Assembly (NCBI GenBank): GCA_002450255.1
Contig: DJYW01000046.1
Location: 24,637-30,495 of the forward strand
Source of the DNA: Gammaproteobacteria bacterium UBA6968
GTDB taxonomy: Bacteria > Pseudomonadota > Gammaproteobacteria > Pseudomonadales > Azotimanducaceae
Length of the DNA: 5,859 bases
Reading direction: 5' to 3'
In this document: in pieces, positions 1 through 5,859 of the stretch
Numbering within the stretch: position 1 is the first letter of the stretch
Layout of the letters: each line of letters begins with the position of its first letter
Notes under the pieces: model-generated
Database searches by the model: none
What the model was told of the DNA's origin: nothing
What the model saw: only the letters and a program-made list of their open reading frames with translations
Position numbers and translations under genes: made by a program

Positions 1-33
1 CTCTCTAGACATTGCTCTCTAGACTATGTCTAG
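1..33. repeat. Short CTAGAC repeat cluster at the window edge
   Basis: The 10-base word CTCTCTAGAC occurs at 1-10 and again at 15-24, a direct repeat with a 14-base period. The core CTAGAC then recurs inverted as GTCTAG at 28-33, so 19-33 is a 6-bp inverted repeat with a 3-base spacer (TAT). The array may continue to the left of the window, where it cannot be seen. It could be the end of an upstream gene's terminator, a protein-binding site, or the edge of a small repeat element. No poly-T run follows, which argues against a simple rightward intrinsic terminator. No function can be assigned. Confidence 0.5.
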
Positions 34-60
34 TAGCCGCCTAAGACCTGCATTTTCAGT

Positions 61-75
61 TGACGGGGTCCGTCA
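61..75. promoter_or_regulatory. Perfect 6-bp inverted repeat, possible operator
   Basis: TGACGG at 61-66 and CCGTCA at 70-75 are exact reverse complements with a 3-base spacer (GGT). The left arm overlaps TTGACG at 60-65, which resembles a sigma70 -35 hexamer, although no good -10 hexamer sits 16-18 bases downstream. Two further perfect palindromes lie between here and tusD: GCTCGAGC at 116-123 and TCACTAGTGA at 130-139. A role as an operator for the tus operon is inference only. Short palindromes of this size can arise by chance. Confidence 0.25.
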
Positions 76-194
76 TATACATGCTAACTATTGGTGCGCA
101 ATCTAAGGACTAAAAGCTCGAGCGCCCACTCACTAGTGATGAGCGGTACGCTTTCGTCGATGCGCGGCCGAGCGTTATCTTGGCAGACGCGCAT

Positions 195-200
195 TAAAAT
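195..200 (+). promoter_or_regulatory. Candidate -10 box of the tus operon promoter
   Basis: TAAAAT at 195-200 matches five of six positions of the sigma70 -10 consensus. It would place a transcription start near base 207 and give a leader of about 30 bases before the tusD ATG at 240. The -35 region at the right spacing (about 171-178) is a poor match, and there is no extended -10 TG. TTGGCA at 180-185 is a better -35 word but lies too close. This is therefore a weak call. Confidence 0.25.
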
Positions 201-239
201 GTTCGCTATGCTTTCTTCTCCAACAGAACCGGAATGGTT

Positions 240-632
240 ATGAAATTTGCAATCGCTGTGCACGGGTCGGCATTTGCTAGCGATAGTCCTCGCCAAGCAC
301 AGCGATTTGTGCGCGCATGTGTTGCGCGAGGTCACACCGTCGAGCGCGTATTCTTCTTTCATGACGGTGTACTGAACGGTCTTAGCACTCCAGTGCCTCC
401 CCAAGACGAGCCTGATCCGCTAAGTGAGTGGATTACGCTCGCGAACGAGCACGCTATCGAGTTGGCTGTATGCATTGCAAGCGGCATTAAACGTGGGGTT
501 CTTGACAACGCGGCACAAGATCGTCACGAGCGATCCGCAGTTACACTTGCGGAACCGTTTCAGTTAGTCGGTCTCGGGCAATTGATTGCCGCTATTGATA
601 GCGCTGATCGCTACGTCGAGTTCCCGGGATGA
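240..632 (+). CDS. tusD: Sulfurtransferase TusD, sulfur relay for tRNA 2-thiouridine
   Basis: A 130-residue protein of the DsrE/DsrF-like family. TusD is the active subunit of the TusB2C2D2 complex: it takes persulfide sulfur from TusA on a cysteine and hands it to TusE for tRNA U34 thiolation by MnmA, in the cytoplasm. The N-terminus MKFAIAVHG is the family's first beta strand. VFFFHDGVLNG (38-48) and the block AVCIASGIKRGV (76-87) with Cys78 are typical, and from memory Cys78 matches the relay cysteine of E. coli TusD in number and context. GLGQL near 111-115 and a C-terminal DRYVEF also fit. Two in-frame ATGs lie at 234 and 240. I chose 240 because GGA at 231-233 then sits 6 bases upstream and the protein begins where relatives do. 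The stop overlaps the tusC start (ATGA). First gene of the operon. Confidence 0.95.
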   Translation: MKFAIAVHGSAFASDSPRQAQRFVRACVARGHTVERVFFFHDGVLNGLSTPVPPQDEPDPLSEWITLANEHAIELAVCIASGIKRGVLDNAAQDRHERSAVTLAEPFQLVGLGQLIAAIDSADRYVEFPG

Positions 633-991
633 AGTCTTACCTTTTTGTTGCCAGTCGGGCGCCGTTTACCTCGCCACATACGCTCGAGTTAATCGATACG
701 GCTATGGTGGCAGCGGTATTTGAGCACCCAGTCCGCATACTCTTTCGTCACCTTGCGGTGTTAGGTCTTACCAATTCGGATGACATTCGGCCAAACGGAA
801 ATCGTAATTTGGTGAAAGTTTTGAATGCCCTACCGACCTACGAAATTGAAGAAATTTATGTTTGTGAAAGGGCCTTGCAGCACTTCCAGATCGAATCTGC
901 AGCACTGCCAGATTGCGCTAAAGTAGTGAGTCTTGATGCTCAACGCTCGCTTTTTGCGGAAGCAGCAGTAGTAATTGGAGCGCAGGGATGA
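629..991 (+). CDS. tusC: Sulfur relay subunit TusC (DsrF-like)
   Basis: A 120-residue DsrE/DsrF-family protein, the TusC subunit that packs with TusB and TusD in the cytoplasmic sulfur relay complex. The usual N-terminal strand and loop (MKSYLFVASRAPF), a central LVKVLNALPTYEIEEIYV segment and VCERAL with Cys79 support the call. Cys79 appears to match a cysteine of E. coli TusC. The part usually written as a DGV-type motif after strand 2 is changed here to RHLAVLGLTN (40-49), so this region is divergent. The start ATG overlaps the tusD stop as ATGA, with CCCGGG but no real Shine-Dalgarno before it, so translation is probably coupled to tusD. The gene ends in a second ATGA overlap with tusB. 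Length is normal for the family. Confidence 0.9.
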   Translation: MKSYLFVASRAPFTSPHTLELIDTAMVAAVFEHPVRILFRHLAVLGLTNSDDIRPNGNRNLVKVLNALPTYEIEEIYVCERALQHFQIESAALPDCAKVVSLDAQRSLFAEAAVVIGAQG

Positions 992-1263
992 GCCTGCATC
1001 TCGTATTTTCGCTCGCGGGATTAGAGGCCTGTCTGGCACGTCGCGAATCGGCGGATCCCATCGTATTAATGAGCGATGCGACCTTCGCGCTGACTCATTA
1101 CCCTATGGACCAGAACTACGCCGTACTGGCCAGCGATGCAGCTAGCCGAGGACTTGACCCCGACCGCCTATCTGCCCGCGGATCTGCAATCAAAACCGTG
1201 GACTACGCCGATCTAGTAGCCCTAACCGAAGCGCATACCCCCATTGTCAGCTGGCGCGACTGA
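988..1263 (+). CDS. tusB: Sulfur relay subunit TusB (DsrH-like)
   Basis: A 91-residue protein of the DsrH/TusB family, the smallest subunit of the TusBCD complex. Supporting features are the N-terminal LHLVFSLAGLEACL (family pattern LHxLxxSP...), the strand PIVLMSDATFAL (24-35), SRGLDPDRLSARG near 53-65, and the closing VDYADLVALTEAH...W, all in the order seen in TusB. TusB itself is not thought to carry the transferred sulfur; it is structural within the hexamer. The ATG overlaps the tusC stop (ATGA), and GGAG at 977-980 lies 7 bases before it, a good ribosome binding site, so it can initiate both independently and by coupling. Sequence identity to well-studied TusB proteins looks modest; position in the operon makes the call firm. 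Confidence 0.9.
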   Translation: MSLHLVFSLAGLEACLARRESADPIVLMSDATFALTHYPMDQNYAVLASDAASRGLDPDRLSARGSAIKTVDYADLVALTEAHTPIVSWRD

Positions 1264-1304
1264 GCAACTTAACTCAACCCTCACTTCTGGTATTAAGAGA
1301 CGAA

Positions 1305-1622
1305 ATGCAACAGTCAACCTCAACCGACAAAGAAGGTTACTTAACCGACCTGGATTCTTGGAGCCCGGCAGTCGCGAGCCAAATCGCAGCAGCGTCGAAT
1401 GTTTCGTTGTCAGCAGCGCATTGGGAAATCATTGAAGTCTTGAGGGAATTTTACCGCCGCACTGACACCGCCCCAGATATGCGCCCGTTTGTGCACCTCA
1501 TCCGGGAACGCTGTGGTCGAGACAAAGGCAACAGCATTTATTTGATGCAGTTATTCGGCAGCAGCCCCGCCAAGATGGCGGCAAAAATCGCTGGGCTGCC
1601 GAAACCCACTCATTGTCTGTAA
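1305..1622 (+). CDS. tusE: Sulfurtransferase TusE (DsrC/TusE family)
   Basis: A 105-residue DsrC/TusE-family protein. TusE accepts persulfide sulfur from TusD on its penultimate cysteine and delivers it to MnmA bound to tRNA. Diagnostic blocks are DKEGYLTDLDSWS (8-20), LSAAHWEIIEVLREFYRR (35-52), ERCGRDKGNSIYLMQLF (68-84) and the C-terminal arm KIAGLPKPTHCL with Cys104 next to last. The second cysteine that true DsrC carries about ten residues upstream in this arm is absent (the arm reads SPAKMAAKIAG), so this is the tRNA-thiolation type and not the partner of dissimilatory sulfite reductase. An additional Cys70 lies outside the arm. It starts 41 bases after tusB with a weak AAGAG site at 1295-1299; this is the only real gap in the tus operon. 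Last gene before the convergent boundary. Confidence 0.95.
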   Translation: MQQSTSTDKEGYLTDLDSWSPAVASQIAAASNVSLSAAHWEIIEVLREFYRRTDTAPDMRPFVHLIRERCGRDKGNSIYLMQLFGSSPAKMAAKIAGLPKPTHCL

Positions 1623-1724
1623 CGGGCTGGTGCGGGTCGCCGAAGCGAATCAACGTCAGCCGAGACGAACTCTTACTTGCACATCAATGAATGACCAATT
1701 GCATTCAGCGTAAAGACCTATAGT
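1623..1724. other. Convergent intergenic spacer with a weak hairpin
   Basis: These 102 bases separate the 3' ends of the tus operon (+) and the rarA-crcB-serS-cysG operon (-). The best symmetry is TGAATG (1688-1693) with CATTCA (1702-1707), a 6-bp AT-rich stem with an 8-base loop. Smaller 4-bp stems occur at 1637-1648 and 1654-1667. No GC-rich stem followed by a T run is present on either strand, so a conventional intrinsic terminator is not visible. Transcripts may end by Rho or run into one another. I see no tRNA, small RNA or convincing small ORF here. Confidence 0.4.
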
Positions 1725-3191
1725 TCAAGCTTCGCCTGGCACTGCCTTCTCCACCGTAACCGCCGTCACGTAGCCCGTACTTATGCTGACCACTTCACCA
1801 ACAATTACAATGGATGGACCGGTAATTTGGGCTGCCTCTACACGCGCCGCCAAATCTGCTAACACGCCATAGACAGCTCGCTGAGCGGGCAACGTAGCGT
1901 TCTCGATCAAAACCGCAGGCGTTGCGCCGTCGCGGCCCGCCTTGATCAATTCTCGTGTTAGCGTGGGCAACGTTACCAAGCCCATATAGATCACCAAAGT
2001 TTGATGCGGCTTAGCCATCTCCGGCCAGTCGGTATACACGCTGTCGCTGAGGCGATGTCCGGTCACGAAACGCACTGACTGACTTAAGTCACGGTGCGTT
2101 AAGGGTATCCCAAAGTAACTCGAAGCCCCCATTCCGGCTGTAATGCCCGGAATAATCTCCACAGCAATTCCCGCTTCTTGTGCAACCAGGAGTTCTTCGC
2201 CACCGCGACCAAAAATGAAAGCATCGCCTCCTTTTAGCCGCACCACTTGTTTGCCGCCGCGAGCGAGATCGACCAGTTTCGCATTGATTCGCGCTTGCAT
2301 TGTCGTACCACTCTCACGCGGCTTCTGAAGCGCTTCTGACTGATCCCCTGAGGGTGTAGCGAAAATAGCTTCGCGCGGACCAATCTTGCCGACATCGATT
2401 AGCTCGGCATCGCGCCGCGCATACTCCAACAAAGCAGGATTTGCCAGCTTGTCATACAAGATAACGTCAGCGGACTGCAACGCTCGTAAGCCTTTTAGCG
2501 TTATCAGTTCTGGATCACCCGGTCCGGCACCTAACAACACCAAACTGCCAGTCGGTGTTTCATCAGCCAATTGCGCGCGAGTCATGGCCACTGCTTCAGC
2601 CATTTTTTCCTGCATTGCTAACTCAGCTGCCGGACCGCCAAACACCTTCTCCCAGAAAGCTTTGCGCGCATCAACATCGGCCAGAGCATCCTTGACATCG
2701 GTGCGCAAGGCTCCAGCAAGCCTCGCCAGGCGACCCAGCGCGTTCGGTAAACGCTGCTCAATCCACCCACGCACCGTTCGCGCTAAGGTGGGAGACTGCC
2801 CCATGCTGGAAATCGCTACCAGAATTGGAAAACGATCGACTATGGCAGGAAATATGACCGTGCACAGGTCAGTACGATCGACGCAGTTCACCAATACGCG
2901 GTGCTGCATAGACAAAGCATAAGCCTCTTCGCTAATGCTCGCTGCATCGGTGGCGCAAATGACAAGCGTCAGATCGGCATGGATATCTGCGTGCTCAAAT
3001 ACCCTGTCTAACAGCATTATGTTGTTTTGTTCCGCTAAACGGCGAATTTCAGGATCTATGACTGGAGCGACAACTTGTATCTGTGCCCCGCTGCGTATCA
3101 GCCAACGCAGTTTTCGAAGCGCCGTAGCACCACCCCCGATAATCAGACAAGAACGCCCTTGCAAGCGGTGAAAGAGAGGCAGGAAAAACAC
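1725..3191 (-). CDS. cysG: Siroheme synthase CysG (trifunctional)
   Basis: A 488-residue fusion that makes siroheme, the cofactor of sulfite and nitrite reductases, from uroporphyrinogen III. The N-terminal half (about 1-150) is the NAD-dependent precorrin-2 dehydrogenase/sirohydrochlorin ferrochelatase: a Rossmann start LIIGGGATALRK (17-27), Asp105 in NCVDR and Ser129 in AISSMGQSP, equivalents of known catalytic and phosphorylated residues. A dimerisation segment follows (about 115-210). The C-terminal half (about 216-470) is the SAM-dependent uroporphyrinogen III methyltransferase: VLLGAGPGDPELITLKG, YDKL (Asp247), VGK (Lys269), RLKGGDAFIFGRGGEE, GIPLTHRD, IYMGL (Met403). Two oddities are an insertion of about 20 residues after Lys269 and Ala where GGDPF is usual. 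This makes the protein longer than the approximately 457-residue E. coli enzyme. The start is GTG, at the same place relatives begin; a weak AGCAGG lies 8 bases upstream. It follows serS by 17 bases and ends the operon. Confidence 0.95.
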   Translation of the reverse strand: MFFLPLFHRLQGRSCLIIGGGATALRKLRWLIRSGAQIQVVAPVIDPEIRRLAEQNNIMLLDRVFEHADIHADLTLVICATDAASISEEAYALSMQHRVLVNCVDRTDLCTVIFPAIVDRFPILVAISSMGQSPTLARTVRGWIEQRLPNALGRLARLAGALRTDVKDALADVDARKAFWEKVFGGPAAELAMQEKMAEAVAMTRAQLADETPTGSLVLLGAGPGDPELITLKGLRALQSADVILYDKLANPALLEYARRDAELIDVGKIGPREAIFATPSGDQSEALQKPRESGTTMQARINAKLVDLARGGKQVVRLKGGDAFIFGRGGEELLVAQEAGIAVEIIPGITAGMGASSYFGIPLTHRDLSQSVRFVTGHRLSDSVYTDWPEMAKPHQTLVIYMGLVTLPTLTRELIKAGRDGATPAVLIENATLPAQRAVYGVLADLAARVEAAQITGPSIVIVGEVVSISTGYVTAVTVEKAVPGEA

Positions 3192-3208
3192 AGTTACTGC
3201 CTGCTTAG

Positions 3209-4489
<1,281 letters not shown>

Positions 4490-4894
4490 TTAAACAGCGG
4501 TCACATTAGCGAAATACTGGCCTACCTTGAGGCCCACCCAAGCGCTTAAAACACATAAATTCACAGCGAACAAAACATACAATGCCGCTAAGCCCGCGCG
4601 GCCATTTTGCATCATCAAAACAGTTTCTAGGGAAAAAGTGGAAAATGTCGTAAAGCCACCCAACAAGCCGACCATCAGCAGGCCACTACCCCAAGTGGTA
4701 AACCAGGCAGGTTGGTGCGCCGCACTGGCACCATAGCCGTGCATGCCTCCCCAGAGGATACCAATGGCAAAACTACCGAGGACATTTATCAACAGGGTCG
4801 ACCACGGATAGGACTGACCCGCAAACAATATACTCATGCCATATCGGAGCGATGCGCCCAGCGCACCACCTAAAGCCACCCACAACCAGGTCAC
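4490..4894 (-). CDS. crcB: Fluoride channel/exporter CrcB (FluC)
   Basis: A 134-residue integral inner-membrane protein of the CrcB/Fluc family, which works as a dual-topology dimer letting toxic fluoride leave the cell. Four hydrophobic segments are visible at about 2-24, 32-52, 65-90 and 102-126. Family signatures are GGALGASLRY (9-18), the TLLINVLGSFAIG segment with Asn37 (33-45), and GGFTTFSTFSLE (79-90), which breaks the third helix and carries the phenylalanines of the pore and the sodium-binding backbone. The start is GTG, overlapping the rarA stop as GTGA, with a partial AGAGAAG site 5 bases upstream. No earlier start is likely. Because the start overlaps rarA, there is no room for the fluoride riboswitch often found before crcB genes, so expression must follow the operon. 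The serS start lies 9 bases after its stop. Confidence 0.95.
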   Translation of the reverse strand: MTWLWVALGGALGASLRYGMSILFAGQSYPWSTLLINVLGSFAIGILWGGMHGYGASAAHQPAWFTTWGSGLLMVGLLGGFTTFSTFSLETVLMMQNGRAGLAALYVLFAVNLCVLSAWVGLKVGQYFANVTAV

Positions 4895-5859
4895 TTAGGC
4901 TTCTCTGCTGGCGTCTTTGCGTCCCTCTTGGGCTGAGCCTTCCCCGCAGGCGTGCGACGCTGCTCCGAAGACTGTGCGTCTAACGCCCGCAACCTTACCA
5001 AGCGAGCGCGGATTTTAGACTCGAGCCCTGCTTCTACGGGCTGATAGAAGGTAACCGGTTGCATCTCCTCTGGAAAATAATCTTCCCCCGCGGCATATCG
5101 TTCTGGTAGTTGCGCATCAGTAGCTGGGTGAGTTTCGTTATGCGCGTGGCGGTATTCCGACCCATAACCCAGATCCTTCATTAGCGACGTAGGAGCATTG
5201 CGCAAATGCATCGGTACCGGTAACGACCCGCCTCGCGTTACAGCAGCCTGCGCCGCCTTAAACGCCTGATAGACCGCATCACTTTTGGGAACGCTGCTGA
5301 GATAGAGGGTGGCCTGAGCAAGCGCCAACTCGCCCTCTGGTGACCCAAGTCGCTCGTAAGTTTGCAAAGCAGCGATGCAGTGCGCCACCGCGCGAGGTTC
5401 TGCATTACCAATATCTTCACTCGCCATGCGTAACAGCCGACGACCTAGATAAAGGGGGTCTGCGCCACCGTCTAGCATCCGACATAACCAGTACAACGCG
5501 GCGTCAGGCGAACTGCCACGAACCGCTTTATGGAGCGCAGATATTTGTTCGTAAAAGGCATCACCATGATGATCGAAGCGTCGCGCAGCACTGCCTAAAG
5601 CCTGTTCGATAACCGCGGCCGTCACCTCGCCTTCAGTAAGCTGCACAGCTGTTTCTAAAATGTTTAGCACACGCCTGCCATCGCCATCCGCGTGCCGCGC
5701 TAGTAGTTGTCGAGCTTTTGGCACCACAGACCGCCCAAGCTTTGCCTCACCACGTCTGCAGATGGCTTCTAAATCCGCTTCGGTTAACGCCTCTAGCACA
5801 TATATTCTGGCGCGTGACAGCAGAGCCGCGTTGACTTCAAAAGATGGATTTTCAGTAGT
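4891..5859 (-). CDS. rarA: Replication-associated recombination protein RarA, partial (5' end outside window)
   Basis: The C-terminal 322 residues of RarA (MgsA), a tetrameric AAA+ ATPase of the clamp-loader/WRNIP1 group that acts at stalled replication forks with SSB and RecA. The frame stays open to the window edge. The first visible residues TTENPSFEVN are the sensor 1 region, followed by LLSRARIY with the arginine finger. Walker A and B motifs must lie beyond 5859. The RFD...DAFYEQISALHKAVRGSSPDAALYW stretch, DPLYLGRRLLRMASEDIGNAEPRA and PVPMHLRNAPTSLMKDLGYGSEYRHAH are highly characteristic. An internal GTG at 5799 is not the real start. Two differences from E. coli RarA are an expansion after YRHAHNE (THPATDAQLPER) and a low-complexity Lys/Pro/Ala/Arg tail of about 30 residues ending AEKPK. 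The stop overlaps crcB. In related bacteria lolA commonly precedes rarA; that cannot be checked here. Confidence 0.95.
   Translation of the reverse strand, partial: TTENPSFEVNAALLSRARIYVLEALTEADLEAICRRGEAKLGRSVVPKARQLLARHADGDGRRVLNILETAVQLTEGEVTAAVIEQALGSAARRFDHHGDAFYEQISALHKAVRGSSPDAALYWLCRMLDGGADPLYLGRRLLRMASEDIGNAEPRAVAHCIAALQTYERLGSPEGELALAQATLYLSSVPKSDAVYQAFKAAQAAVTRGGSLPVPMHLRNAPTSLMKDLGYGSEYRHAHNETHPATDAQLPERYAAGEDYFPEEMQPVTFYQPVEAGLESKIRARLVRLRALDAQSSEQRRTPAGKAQPKRDAKTPAEKPK

Noticed and set aside
1..233. A small upstream protein gene
   Set aside because: All forward frames are broken by stops within short distances and no start with a ribosome binding site leads to a plausible peptide.
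234..239. Upstream ATG giving TusD a two-residue longer start (MVMKF...)
   Set aside because: The ATG at 240 has GGA at the right distance and matches the usual MKF/MRF start of TusD.
84..404. 106-codon open frame on the - strand across the tusD start
   Set aside because: Half of it is antisense to tusD, the translation shows no recognisable domain, and the region upstream of tusD looks non-coding in all frames.
1244..1435. 63-codon + strand frame bridging tusB and tusE
   Set aside because: It overlaps the conserved N-terminal coding part of tusE in another frame and its product has no family features.
1688..1707. Hairpin as a bidirectional intrinsic terminator
   Set aside because: The stem is only 6 bp and AT-rich, with no T run on either side.
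1623..1724. A tRNA gene in the convergent gap
   Set aside because: No cloverleaf arms and no GGTTCRAATCC-like T-arm can be found on either strand.
2386..2922. 178-codon open frame on the + strand opposite cysG
   Set aside because: It lies wholly antisense to a well-conserved part of cysG. Its Ser/Ala/Arg-rich translation resembles no family and follows from the codon bias of the opposite strand.
5797..5799. GTG as the start of rarA
   Set aside because: The frame continues upstream to the window edge with conserved RarA sequence (TTENPSFE, LLSRARIY), so the true start is outside the window.

Overview
This is core-genome sequence from a gammaproteobacterium. It has roughly even base composition, tightly packed genes, GTG starts and 4-base start/stop overlaps. 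The TusD, TusC, TusB, TusE, CysG, SerS, CrcB and RarA proteins all look like those of Pseudomonas-like and marine gammaproteobacterial lineages. No genus can be named from the sequence alone. There is no sign of a mobile element, CRISPR array, tRNA or rRNA.

Left part (1-1622, + strand). About 240 bases of non-coding leader hold short CTAG-containing repeats and palindromes and a possible promoter. They precede a complete tusD-tusC-tusB-tusE set. The first three genes are joined by ATGA overlaps, and tusE follows after 41 bases. Together they form the TusBCD complex and TusE, the sulfur relay that carries persulfide sulfur to MnmA for 2-thiolation of the wobble uridine in tRNA-Lys, tRNA-Glu and tRNA-Gln. 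The relay cysteines of TusD (Cys78) and TusE (penultimate Cys104) are present.

Middle (1623-1724). A 102-base gap separates two convergent operons. It holds only a weak AT-rich hairpin and no classic terminator.

Right part (1725-5859, - strand). One operon is read right to left: rarA (N-terminal part beyond the window), crcB/fluC, serS, cysG. Gaps are a 4-base overlap, 9 bases and 17 bases. It encodes a replication-fork AAA+ ATPase, a fluoride channel, seryl-tRNA synthetase and trifunctional siroheme synthase. Siroheme is the cofactor of assimilatory sulfite reductase, so the two convergent units share a loose sulfur/tRNA theme: reduced sulfur supply on one side, and tRNA charging or thiolation on both.

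I see no new biological system here. The points most worth a second look are an insertion of about 20 residues in the methyltransferase half of CysG next to a normally conserved active-site lysine, a Pro-to-Ala change in the nearby GGDPF motif, an extended basic tail on RarA, and the repeat-rich DNA at the left edge.
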